NCBI RefSeq assembly: GCF_011694515.1
Contig: NZ_CP050192.1
Span: 3,420,172-3,484,171, forward strand
Source of the DNA: Mycobacterium sp. DL592
Lineage (GTDB): Bacteria > Actinomycetota > Actinomycetes > Mycobacteriales > Mycobacteriaceae
Length of the DNA: 64,000 bases
Reading direction: 5' to 3'
A program made the position numbers and the translations under genes. Positions 53,012-60,915 of this stretch are shown here, in pieces (positions within the stretch are counted from its first letter, which is position 1; each line of letters starts with the position of its first letter). The notes under the pieces were generated by a model. The model worked only from the letters and a program-made list of their open reading frames with translations. It was not told the origin of the DNA and made no database searches.

Positions 53012-54280
53012 TCAGTCCTGTTCCATCAAGCTCTTGTAGTGCGACCAGAAGGCCCGCATACCCGTCTCGTCGGTGTTGGTTCCGACGGTGAAACCGTCCT
53101 GGTCCACCTGCTCACGGTTGAGCCCCCGCCGGACGTCGAGCCACTCCGGGTCCAACGCCTGCAGACCTTGCTGATTGCGCTCGTACATCTCGGTGTCGTC
53201 GGCCAGCAGCATGCCTGCTGGTCCGACCGATGCCAGGCACTGCGACACCATTCGCTTGTTGAGGTCCGGCGCCCCGCCGAACTGCACGGCAGTCGAGTAC
53301 TGGACGCACTGCTGTACCGAGACGGGTTGCAGGTTGAAAACCTGGATCTCGGCAATGAACAGATTCGGGAAGATCATCACGTGCGGAGCTCCCTCGATGA
53401 GGATCTGCTCGGCACGTTCTCCGTACCGGCTCCGCATCGCCGCAACGTAATCGGGTACGCGCGATTCGGTGGTACCGAACCAGCGCATCGGCGTGGCGAA
53501 CTTGCGGAACTCCGGCCGCAGATCATTCTCGCTGTGGCCGTTCCCCAAATCGCGGGTGACCGCGCTGGAGGCGTCGCTGTAGAGCGGCCCGATCGGTGAG
53601 TTCGTGACACCGAGGATCGCACCGTGGACGAACTGCGGGTGGTAGCCGTCGGTTTCGTTCTCCACCACGAGTTTCCAGTTCGCTTCGGTCTGATGCTGGA
53701 GCCAGCCGGCATCGAGGCGAACCTCACCTTCGGGCGATAGCCGGCAGAGTCGGTCGATCTCCCCTGCTGCCGCTCCGAGGTGCTCGCGCAAGGTGGGACC
53801 GTCGTGGGCGAAGCTGCCGAAGACGAACCCTCCGTAGGAGTCCACGCGGGGAACTCGAGCCATCGGCATGTCCATCTGCCGTTGCCCGTAGCCCTTGAAG
53901 AACGGGAACCCGATCAGGTCACCGGTGTTGCGGAACGTCCAGCCGTGGAACGGGCAGCGGAACGTGCTCGAGTTCCCTTTGGCCGCATCGCAGACTTGAT
54001 TGCCCCGGTGACTGCAGCGATTCAGCAGTAGGTGGATCTGCCCGTCCCGATCACGTGTCATCACGACGTCCTGCAGCCCGAGCTTCTTGCGCACGTAGTC
54101 GTTGGGCCTGGCAACCTCGCTCTCGTGGCCGACGAACACCCAGCTGCGGTACCAGATCTTGCGCAGCTCCTCAGCGAACACGGTCGGCTCGGTATACAGC
54201 GACCCGTGCACCCTGTCTCTCTGGATCAGCGCGTCGTAGCGGCTGCCGGCATCGGTTACCGGATCGACCACAGAAGTCAT
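53012..54280 (-). CDS. Ring-hydroxylating dioxygenase, Rieske alpha subunit
   Basis: A 422-residue oxygenase subunit from ATG 54280 with AAGGAGAGCAACG upstream. The Rieske [2Fe-2S] ligands are Cys89/His91 and Cys109/His112 (NRCSHRG, FRCPFHGW). The mononuclear iron site is in ETDGYHPQFVH (Asp211, His214, His219). It would cis-dihydroxylate an aromatic ring with electrons from a ferredoxin and reductase that are not in this operon. Overlaps the upstream crotonase gene by ATGA. Confidence 0.93.
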   Translation of the reverse strand: MTSVVDPVTDAGSRYDALIQRDRVHGSLYTEPTVFAEELRKIWYRSWVFVGHESEVARPNDYVRKKLGLQDVVMTRDRDGQIHLLLNRCSHRGNQVCDAAKGNSSTFRCPFHGWTFRNTGDLIGFPFFKGYGQRQMDMPMARVPRVDSYGGFVFGSFAHDGPTLREHLGAAAGEIDRLCRLSPEGEVRLDAGWLQHQTEANWKLVVENETDGYHPQFVHGAILGVTNSPIGPLYSDASSAVTRDLGNGHSENDLRPEFRKFATPMRWFGTTESRVPDYVAAMRSRYGERAEQILIEGAPHVMIFPNLFIAEIQVFNLQPVSVQQCVQYSTAVQFGGAPDLNKRMVSQCLASVGPAGMLLADDTEMYERNQQGLQALDPEWLDVRRGLNREQVDQDGFTVGTNTDETGMRAFWSHYKSLMEQD

Positions 54281-55062
54281 CGTTGCTCTCCTTCTCGGGT
54301 TCCGAACACCGGGGTTCGCTTGGCGGCGAACGCGGCGACAGCTTCGGCGAAGTCCTCGCTGTCGAAGAGATTCGCCTGCTCGTGGGCCTCTCGGTCGAGC
54401 AGGTCCAGCGGGTGCAGGGTGGGTGCGACAGCGAGCATGGACTTGATCACGCCGAGTGCTCGGGCCGGTCGTCGAGCCAGGGTGGCCGCGTCGGCAAGCG
54501 CGACCGCCATGGCGCAGCCCGGCTCGCAGACGACGTCGACCAGTCCCCACTCCAGCGCCTGGTCGGTGCTGACCGGCGTCGGCATCATGAGCAGCCGCCG
54601 AGTTCGCGCCACTCCGATACGTGCCGGCAGCGAGACATAGGTACCCATGTCTCCGGCCAAGCCGACGTTGGTGAAGGTGGGAGACAGCCGAGCGTCGCGG
54701 GCCGCGACGACCCGGTCACACGCGGCGGCCAATGCCAGTCCTGCACCGAAGGCAGGTCCCTCGACCGCGGCGACAACAGGCTTCGGGGTAGTCCAGATCG
54801 CCCGGATCACCCGCTGCGCCATGTTGATTCGGTCCAGCGCCTGCGGTGCCGGCATGCGTGCCATGGTGGCGATGTCGCCCCCGGAGCAGAACGCCCCGCC
54901 GGCGCCGGTGATGACGATCGCGCGCACCGTCGGATCCGCGTCGGCGGCCTCGAGGGCTTCGGCCAACTCCACGCGTAGCGGCAGGTCGATGGCATTGCGG
55001 ACCTCGGGACGGTTGAGCGTGATGGCACGCACCGCGCCGAGATCGTCGACCAGAATCGTCAT
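54277..55062 (-). CDS. Enoyl-CoA hydratase/isomerase family protein, third of three
   Basis: A 261-residue crotonase with oxyanion loops GAGGAFCSGGDI and EGPAFGAGLALA. At the usual catalytic Glu positions it has Asn (TNVGLAG) and Asp (GDMG), as in several isomerase- or hydrolase-like members, so plain hydratase activity is not assured. ATGA overlaps couple it to its neighbours on both sides. Its role in ring or side-chain processing is inferred. Confidence 0.88.
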   Translation of the reverse strand: MTILVDDLGAVRAITLNRPEVRNAIDLPLRVELAEALEAADADPTVRAIVITGAGGAFCSGGDIATMARMPAPQALDRINMAQRVIRAIWTTPKPVVAAVEGPAFGAGLALAAACDRVVAARDARLSPTFTNVGLAGDMGTYVSLPARIGVARTRRLLMMPTPVSTDQALEWGLVDVVCEPGCAMAVALADAATLARRPARALGVIKSMLAVAPTLHPLDLLDREAHEQANLFDSEDFAEAVAAFAAKRTPVFGTREGEQR

Positions 55063-55859
55063 CGGCTTCCGAACCTCGGCGGGCGGCGCTCGATGACCGC
55101 ACGCAGACCCTCGATGGCATCAGCGGTCCCGGACAGCTCGGAGACTGTACGCGCCTCCTCAGCCAGCCGCTGTTCCACCGATTGGCCCACCCCGCTCCAG
55201 ACCAGTCGTTTGGTAGCCGAAAGCGCCTGCGCGGGAAGGCTCGCGAGTTCGCCGGCAATGTGTTCTGTTCGTGCAGAAAGACTGTCATCGTCGACGACCT
55301 CGGTCACCAGCCCGATCGCCTCGGCTTCATCGGCACTCAAGGTCGGATTGGTCAGCAGGATCCGCAGCGCCTGCCGCAATCCGACAAGCTGTGTCAACGT
55401 CACTGACGAGCCACCGTCAGGTGCCATACCGACGCGCACGGCACCGGAGAAGAACTTCGCCGACCGCGCAGCGACCACGATGTCGGAACTGCAGACCAGG
55501 CCAAGTCCGCCCCCGCCTGCAGCGAAACCTTGTACGGCTGTGATCACCGGAGCGCGCAGTTGGATGAGCGCAGCCGTCGCCAGTTGCAACCAGGCCGTGG
55601 CCTCGCGCAGATAGTCCGGCAGATCAGCGCCTTTGGATTCGAAGGTCTTGACGTCGCCGCCGGCGCAGAAGTTGCGCCCCTCCCCCGTCAGCACGACGAC
55701 GCGCACCGAAGGATCAGCGTGACAGGACAGGATTGCTTCGTGTAGCGCCTTGAGAAGTTCCACGTTGAGGCCGTTTGACGCCTCCGGTCGGTTCAACCGG
55801 AGTCGGGCGATGCCGTCGTCGATGTCCAAGGTCACCGGGGCCTCGACAGAAGTCTTCAC
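55059..55859 (-). CDS. Enoyl-CoA hydratase/isomerase family protein, second of three
   Basis: A 266-residue crotonase starting at a GTG (VKTSVEAPV) that overlaps the upstream stop by GTGA, with GAGAGG before it. Oxyanion loops: GEGRNFCAGGDV and QGFAAGGGGLGLV. The segment VGMAPDGGSSVTLTQLVG has Asp in place of the second Glu, the pattern of PaaG/isomerase-type enzymes, so double-bond isomerisation is likely. Coupled to both neighbours. Confidence 0.88.
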   Translation of the reverse strand: MKTSVEAPVTLDIDDGIARLRLNRPEASNGLNVELLKALHEAILSCHADPSVRVVVLTGEGRNFCAGGDVKTFESKGADLPDYLREATAWLQLATAALIQLRAPVITAVQGFAAGGGGLGLVCSSDIVVAARSAKFFSGAVRVGMAPDGGSSVTLTQLVGLRQALRILLTNPTLSADEAEAIGLVTEVVDDDSLSARTEHIAGELASLPAQALSATKRLVWSGVGQSVEQRLAEEARTVSELSGTADAIEGLRAVIERRPPRFGSR

Positions 55860-56623
55860 GTACGTACCTCTCTGTTCTGGAACGCGGCGACACCACTGGT
55901 TCCGGCTTGCCCTGCGATGTGATCGACCACGGCCGCCAGCTCGGCATCCAGGGCCGCCGACAGCGGCCCGTCGAGTCCGCAACGCACGAGTCGTGTGATC
56001 GTGGTGACGGCCTCGCGGCTGCGCGCGGCGAGACGCTCGACGAATGTCAGGACGCCGTCGTCGAATTCCGTGGGCGCAAAGGCGCGATAGGCCAAGCCCA
56101 GTCGCACCGCGTCGAGACCGGAGATCCGATCACCGGACAACAACAAACCCAGCGCCTGCTGGCGTCCGACCAGGCGGGGCAACCGTGCCGTGCTCCCGCC
56201 ACCAGGGATCATCCCGAAGTTGATGTGATTGTCGGCGATGCGGGCGTCGTCGCTGACCACCACGATGTCGGCGGCCTGCATGAGCTCGAATCCGCCCGCG
56301 GCGGCCACCCCCTCTACGGCGGCGATCACCGGGACCTCGACGCCCGCGATGGCGTCACAGCCCTCGCGGAAGGACACGAACAGCTCGGTCAGCGCTGCGG
56401 GACCCTCGGCGCGAAGTCGTTGCACCTCTTCGAAGTCGCCGCCGGCGCAGAAGTTTCCGCCGCTGCCCCGAATCACGATCACGTTCACCTCTGGATCCGA
56501 GCCGAGGGACTCGATGGCGTCCCGCAGTGCGCGTGCCAGATCGACGGTGATGGCGTTCATCCGATCCGGTCGGTTCAGGGTGATCGACCCGACGTGACCA
56601 TCGAGCGACGTCGTGACGCTCAT
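55856..56623 (-). CDS. Enoyl-CoA hydratase/isomerase family protein, first gene of the operon
   Basis: A 255-residue crotonase with oxyanion loops GSGGNFCAGGDF and EGVAAAGGFELM. The usual acidic residues are replaced (NFGMIPGGGSTARLPRLVG), so its chemistry may differ from hydration. GAGGAGACCCAG precedes the ATG. It is the first of 12 tightly coupled genes running to 44310 and divergent from an SDR gene across a promoter carrying the shared motif. Confidence 0.88.
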   Translation of the reverse strand: MSVTTSLDGHVGSITLNRPDRMNAITVDLARALRDAIESLGSDPEVNVIVIRGSGGNFCAGGDFEEVQRLRAEGPAALTELFVSFREGCDAIAGVEVPVIAAVEGVAAAGGFELMQAADIVVVSDDARIADNHINFGMIPGGGSTARLPRLVGRQQALGLLLSGDRISGLDAVRLGLAYRAFAPTEFDDGVLTFVERLAARSREAVTTITRLVRCGLDGPLSAALDAELAAVVDHIAGQAGTSGVAAFQNREVRT

Positions 56624-56668
56624 CTGGGTCTCCTCAACAGCCGGATATGGACAAATCTAATCAGAATT

Positions 56669-56684
56669 TCTAATCTAGGTTAAA
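56669..56684. promoter_or_regulatory. Shared-motif site between Rieske operon and SDR gene
   Basis: TCTAATCTAGGTTAAA matches the 27673 operator at 13 of 16 positions. An extra half-site TCTAATC lies at 56656-56662. -10-like words TAGATT (minus strand, 56659-56654) and TAGGTT (plus strand, 56676-56681) overlap the two, so one repressor could block both directions. Confidence 0.6.
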
Positions 56685-56732
56685 CCAACTTCGGGGGTGT
56701 CCTCAAGTGCGCCCCTACCGGGAAGGGTCATC

Positions 56733-57530
56733 GTGGATCTGGGACTGGCCAACGCCCGTGTGGTGATCACCGGCGGCGCGTCGAACATCGGGCGGGGCAT
56801 CGTGCACCAATTCGCCGCCGAGGGCGCACGAATCGTGTTGAACGACATCGACGAGCCGCAGGCCGAGAAGGTGAAAGCCGAGGCGCTGGTGGCCGGCGCT
56901 GCGGCGGTCGAACTCGCGATCGCCGATCTGACGACGCCTGATGGCGGCGAGATCGCCGTCGGCACCGCGGTCGACCGCTGGGGCGGTGTCGATGTGCTGG
57001 TCAACAACGCCGGGTGGAGTGTGCCGGGTTTCATCGCGACCGATACCGACCGCGACAAGTGGCAGCGCACCATCGAGATCAACTTCTTCTCGGCGATCGC
57101 CGCGACGCAGGCTGCGATCGGACCGATGAAGGAGGGTGGCGGTGGCTCGATCGTGTTCATCGCCAGCGACGCGGCCTTCGGGCAGATCCGCCAAGGGGTC
57201 TACGGTGCATCGAAGGCGGCGATGGTGGCGTTGGCCCGCACCACCGCCCGCGAGCACGGCCGGCACGGCATCCGATCCAATATCGTCTGCCCTGGCCTGG
57301 TCATCCCGGAGAGTGCCGATGCGGTCGGGGCGGCCAGCCTGTGGTCAGTCGGCCAGGATGAGGTGTTCAACCCCAAGCAGATCGAGTTCATGCTCAAGGA
57401 CACCCCTACGCGCGAGCTGACGACTGCCCACGATGTCGGCAACGCGGTGTTGTTCTTCGCCTCTCCGGTTGCCGCGAGGCAGGTGACCGGACAGCTGATC
57501 TCGGTCAGCGGCGGCTACACGATGCCCTGA
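56733..57530 (+). CDS. Short-chain dehydrogenase/reductase
   Basis: A 265-residue SDR, here started at a GTG with GGAAGGG upstream; another GTG at 56697 adds 12 residues. Cofactor motif VVITGGASNIGRG, NNAG, catalytic Ser in IASDAAFG and Tyr/Lys in YGASKAAM; the C-terminal SVSGGYTMP is normal. A hydroxyacyl-CoA or cyclic alcohol dehydrogenase is plausible from the divergent Rieske/crotonase operon and the shared operator. The 3' end overlaps the convergent membrane protein by 16 bases. Confidence 0.87.
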   Translation: MDLGLANARVVITGGASNIGRGIVHQFAAEGARIVLNDIDEPQAEKVKAEALVAGAAAVELAIADLTTPDGGEIAVGTAVDRWGGVDVLVNNAGWSVPGFIATDTDRDKWQRTIEINFFSAIAATQAAIGPMKEGGGGSIVFIASDAAFGQIRQGVYGASKAAMVALARTTAREHGRHGIRSNIVCPGLVIPESADAVGAASLWSVGQDEVFNPKQIEFMLKDTPTRELTTAHDVGNAVLFFASPVAARQVTGQLISVSGGYTMP

Positions 57531-58297
57531 TCGACCGATCTCGGTACGACCAGCAGCCTGCCGAGCAGCCCGACAGTGCTGGCGATCCCCCCGACCACCG
57601 TCAACGCGGCGAGATGGACGATGGCCATCGGCGGGTTGTCGACCGAATGCCGAACCGACAGGTACAGAATCCCGGAGCCGAACAGCCCCGCCGCGAACGC
57701 CATCGGCACCACCGGGATCAGGTAGAGAGAGCCACGGCCACTGAGCTGCGGTGCGAGCCGATAGATCACGATGCCGCTCACCAGCGCCGACATCGCATTG
57801 GTGAAACCAAGAAAGATCGGGTAACCGAGGACGACGAACGGCTGACTGTCCTGGTACTCATAGACTTTCAGCACGCTGATGTAGGTCATCTCGGCCGCGA
57901 CCGCCATCACCACGATGAACGCGTACATCGTCCACACGGTGCGCATCGCCGGGCGGCGCTCGAGGGTTCGGGCGATGAACACGGTGGCGCCGCCGTAGAA
58001 GGTCAGGTAGGCCGCAGGCACCCAGATCGGCTGGTGACTGCCGAATGTCGTGTAGAGGTGCCACTGCCCCTCCTCGCGGAACCACAACCCGTACAGGTGG
58101 TCGAAGAGTGGCTCCATCAGGCAGGTGAGCGTTCCGCTGATGAGGACGAACGCCGGCCAGACGATCGCTTCCCGTCGGCATAGGCGCGCAACCCAGATGA
58201 GCACCATGATCGCCAGACCAAAGGTCAGCATGGTGGCGATCCATTGGCCGATCGGCCAGACCGGGGTATCGATTCCGGTTGTCGTCACGGGTACCAT
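57515..58297 (-). CDS. Polytopic membrane protein, AveC-like group
   Basis: 260 residues with about seven transmembrane segments, from an ATG preceded by GGAGG; a GTG one codon upstream is possible. The patterns ISGTLTCLMEPLFDHL and QPFVVLGYPIFLGFTNAMS also occur in the protein at 60916 (SGLICSLLEPMLDLL, QPFSFLNFPYWWGFINGGS), so they are homologues. The conserved Glu and Asp inside membrane-like segments hint at catalysis rather than simple transport. It is 12 bases downstream of another AveC-like gene. Confidence 0.75.
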   Translation of the reverse strand: MVPVTTTGIDTPVWPIGQWIATMLTFGLAIMVLIWVARLCRREAIVWPAFVLISGTLTCLMEPLFDHLYGLWFREEGQWHLYTTFGSHQPIWVPAAYLTFYGGATVFIARTLERRPAMRTVWTMYAFIVVMAVAAEMTYISVLKVYEYQDSQPFVVLGYPIFLGFTNAMSALVSGIVIYRLAPQLSGRGSLYLIPVVPMAFAAGLFGSGILYLSVRHSVDNPPMAIVHLAALTVVGGIASTVGLLGRLLVVPRSVDQGIV

Positions 58298-58309
58298 CAC
58301 GTCCTCCGC

Positions 58310-59311
58310 TCAGCCGGGCAGCAGATAGCTGGGCAGGTGTGCATGCGACGTCCCGATCAGGCCCAGCCAGTTGAAGGGCAGGTGGTACACGAACACCAGG
58401 GTCACCATGCAGAATCCGAGGACGGCGAAGTTCCGCACGTGGGGCCGCAACGACGGACGCCAGCGCTGCGCGCCGAGTTCGATCGGCGACTCTCCCACAG
58501 GCCGCTCCTCCGCTTCCATCCGCGCCCACGTGAAGACACACCCGACGAATGCCACCAGGATGGACTCATAGATCGGGAACTGATGCACTTCGCCGGGCCA
58601 CAACGTCAGCGGTTCATACGTTTTCGCGAAGGCGTAGGCATGGGTGGTCCGGATCACCACATTCTCCACCACGAAATCGAAGATGAATTCGAAAATGAAG
58701 ATAAAGACAAACAGGCGGAACTTCGACATGGCCGGCCACCGGCGTCGCAGGCGCTTCGCCTCGTGGCACGCCACAATGGCCACCCCGGCGCAGAAGTAGA
58801 TGTACATCGGCGGTCCCCAGATCAACGACTCCGCATATCGACTCGGCGCCTCCGGATTGTGGAACGGCAGGAACCGAACCCAGACCCCACGATTGACGTT
58901 CGCGCTGTTCCAGGCGAACAAGTACTGCTGCACATTCAGGAAGGCATCCGCGACGAAGCAGATGATGCCGCCGATGACGAACTTGCCGTCGAGGCTCAGT
59001 GAGCCGGTCTGGCGCAGGGGTTTGACCACGCAGTACCAGACGAACGCCGTCATCACTACGAGGCTGATCGCCTCGAAGATCCGCAGTGCGACCAGTCGCC
59101 AGTCCGCCATGACGTCAGGTCCGATCCGGGGTGCCGGCGTGAACTCCTCACCCGAAGTCACCCATCGCACAACGACTTCGATGCAGATCACAAACCACAC
59201 GGCGCCGATGAGAGCCAGGAACGTTGCCGGACCCTGCCGCCCGAGCGGGGGTGGATCCGGCGCGGCCCGTTTCTCGGCGACCGACCCGGCGTGGCCAGCG
59301 GTCAACGACAT
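58310..59311 (-). CDS. AveC-family-like membrane protein
   Basis: A 333-residue membrane protein. ATG 59311 has GGAGGT seven bases upstream, preferred to a GTG three codons earlier. About seven transmembrane segments; text such as DAFLNVQQYLFAWNSANVNR, GPPMYIYFCAG and FDFVVENVVIRTTHAYAF recalls the AveC spirocyclase-type family as I know it from Streptomyces and mycobacteria. AveC acts in avermectin spiroketal formation and dehydration; the mycobacterial members have no known role. First gene of a two-gene operon. Confidence 0.65.
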   Translation of the reverse strand: MSLTAGHAGSVAEKRAAPDPPPLGRQGPATFLALIGAVWFVICIEVVVRWVTSGEEFTPAPRIGPDVMADWRLVALRIFEAISLVVMTAFVWYCVVKPLRQTGSLSLDGKFVIGGIICFVADAFLNVQQYLFAWNSANVNRGVWVRFLPFHNPEAPSRYAESLIWGPPMYIYFCAGVAIVACHEAKRLRRRWPAMSKFRLFVFIFIFEFIFDFVVENVVIRTTHAYAFAKTYEPLTLWPGEVHQFPIYESILVAFVGCVFTWARMEAEERPVGESPIELGAQRWRPSLRPHVRNFAVLGFCMVTLVFVYHLPFNWLGLIGTSHAHLPSYLLPG

Positions 59312-59421
59312 CTCCTGCACCTCCAGTGGACAAAATAGACGATTTGTAACCAGTTGGGTGATAATGACGCCATGTATGTCAACCTGTCAACCACGGCGTC
59401 ACCCCCGAACGGCGGGCCGGC

Positions 59422-60012
59422 ATGACGCCGACACCCCGTGCCGCCGCCCGGCGACGCATTGTCGGGGCAGCACGGGAGTTGTTCCGCACCAACGGCGTAC
59501 GTGCCGTGACGATGGCCGACGTCGCCCGCGAAGCCGGCTACAGCCGACAGATGGTGTACAAGGTCTTCTTCGACCGTCGCGAGTTGGTGCTGGCCGCGAC
59601 AATCGAGCGGATCGTCGAGATCGCCGATGCCGCCACACCGGGTGCCCAGGTTCCGGACGCGGGCTTCACCGAGTCGTTCGTCGAACTATCGGTCCAGATC
59701 ATCGAGACGCTGCGCAACGATCCCGAGTTGTCGGCGTTGCTCGGTGACGGCAGTCCGGTCACCCCCCACGAGGCGTTGTGGGAGCCTGAACTGGTCGAGC
59801 GCGCCGTGCGGTTCTGGCAGCCCTGGCTGGATTTCGGCCGTACGCGGCACCTGCTTCGAGACGACTTGTCGAATCGGGATCTCGCCGACTGGCTGCACAC
59901 CGTCTACGCGTCGATCATCCTGCGGCGCAACATCCCCCAAGAGGACGAACGCGCGATGATCGAACGTTTCGTGATGACATCGCTGGCCATGGCCAGCGTC
60001 GTGCCCCGCTGA
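59422..60012 (+). CDS. TetR-family regulator, divergent from the AveC-like operon
   Basis: A 196-residue TetR protein: helix-turn-helix ARRRIVGAARELFRTNGVRA to YSRQMVYKVFFDRRELVLAA. In the 110-base gap to the AveC-like gene are a GATAAT -10-like word and a tandem GTCAACC repeat at 59376-59390, but no dyad as strong as those elsewhere. By position it probably controls the AveC-like pair. Its ligand domain resembles no family I can name. Confidence 0.85.
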   Translation: MTPTPRAAARRRIVGAARELFRTNGVRAVTMADVAREAGYSRQMVYKVFFDRRELVLAATIERIVEIADAATPGAQVPDAGFTESFVELSVQIIETLRNDPELSALLGDGSPVTPHEALWEPELVERAVRFWQPWLDFGRTRHLLRDDLSNRDLADWLHTVYASIILRRNIPQEDERAMIERFVMTSLAMASVVPR

Positions 60013-60015
60013 CAT

Positions 60016-60072
60016 CGAATTTCACGTTTTGCAGCGCCGCACTCGATCTTTCCCTGCGAAACGTGAAGTTCG
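60016..60072. terminator. Hairpin between convergent TetR genes
   Basis: Bases 60016-60034 and 60054-60072 are 19-base inverted arms with two mismatches around a 19-base loop. The element fills the gap between the stops of two convergent TetR genes and can end both transcripts. No T-tract follows. Confidence 0.65.
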
Positions 60073-60081
60073 ACCTGGTCA

Positions 60082-60705
60082 CTAGCCGTAGAGGGTGCCG
60101 CTCCACATCGCCACGAGCGGACCGATTGTGGCTTCCTCGTCGGTGAGCTCGGGATCCACCCCCATACCGGCGATGTGCAGCACGCGCTCGGTGCTCCAGA
60201 ACAGTGTGGCGGCCAGAGTCCGGCTCGGCAGGTCCGAGGTGATCAGCCCCGCCTCCCGCTCCCGGTCGATCTCGGCCGCACCGGCGGCGACGAAGCGCTC
60301 GACGATGGCCAGCCACAGGCTGCGCAGCGCAGGCTCGCTGTGCCAGTGTTGATTCGCCGCCTGCAGCACGACTCGGTGCCGATGCCAGGCATGGGTCACC
60401 GCTCGGATACTGCGCTCCAGCGCGATCGACGGCGGATCGTCGGGCGAACGCTCCAGAAACGGCTGCACCGTTCCGAAGATGTCCTCCATCGCCACCTCGA
60501 GCAGACCGGACAGGACCGAGAATTTCGACGAGAAGTAGAAGTAGAAGGTCGCCCGCGAGACGTTCGCCTCGGTGAGGATCTGCGCCACGCTGATATCAGC
60601 GAACGCTTCGCGCTCCATCAGCCGGGTCGTCGCCGCATACAGGGCGTCGACCGCAGGCACCCCATTGGGGTCGACCGAGCGCGGTCGGCGCGTGGCCTCC
60701 GTCAT
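60082..60705 (-). CDS. TetR-family regulator
   Basis: A 207-residue TetR protein from the ATG for MTEATRRPRS, which has AAGGTGA upstream; a GTG three codons earlier is the alternative. Helix-turn-helix: RLMEREAFADISVAQILTEA, then VSRATFYFYFSSKFSVLSGL. It is divergent from the membrane protein gene at 60916, and the 210-base gap between them contains dyads at 60759 and 60790. It probably regulates that gene and its own. Confidence 0.86.
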   Translation of the reverse strand: MTEATRRPRSVDPNGVPAVDALYAATTRLMEREAFADISVAQILTEANVSRATFYFYFSSKFSVLSGLLEVAMEDIFGTVQPFLERSPDDPPSIALERSIRAVTHAWHRHRVVLQAANQHWHSEPALRSLWLAIVERFVAAGAAEIDREREAGLITSDLPSRTLAATLFWSTERVLHIAGMGVDPELTDEEATIGPLVAMWSGTLYG

Positions 60706-60758
60706 TTGCGTCACCTTACCGTCGCCCCGGGCCGCCCCCGGCGCGGGCCCGCATCAAA

Positions 60759-60774
60759 TCTAATCTAATTTCAA
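60759..60774 (-). promoter_or_regulatory. Shared-motif site between TetR and membrane protein genes
   Basis: On the minus strand TTGAAATTAGATTAGA matches the 27673 operator at 11 and the 44194 site at 12 of 16 positions. The plus strand shows overlapping TCTAATC and TCAAATC words. Confidence 0.42.
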
Positions 60775-60789
60775 ATGAGGCATACACAA

Positions 60790-60811
60790 TGTCTAGACAC
60801 GGTGTTAGTGT
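60790..60811 (+). promoter_or_regulatory. Palindromes and -10 box before the membrane protein gene
   Basis: TGTCTAGACA (60790-60799) is a perfect palindrome that merges into a second dyad, CTAGACA-CGG-TGTTAG (60793-60808). TAGTGT (60806-60811) fits a TANNNT -10 box. This is a likely operator-promoter for the gene at 60916, distinct from the AT-rich shared motif. Confidence 0.45.
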
Positions 60812-60915
60812 GAGCTGGTCCACAGCCGCCAGAGCGCGGCGCGCACCGTTTGCCGCAGGGAAAACCGCACTTCAGCGGCTATGCGGAGACCAGATCGCAA
60901 GGAGAGGCCGAATCG

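Noticed and set aside
27673..56684. The shared motif as a KstR or KstR2 operator
   Set aside because: The core AATCnAGATT does not fit TnnAACnnGTTnnA or the AnCAAGnnCTTGnT type.
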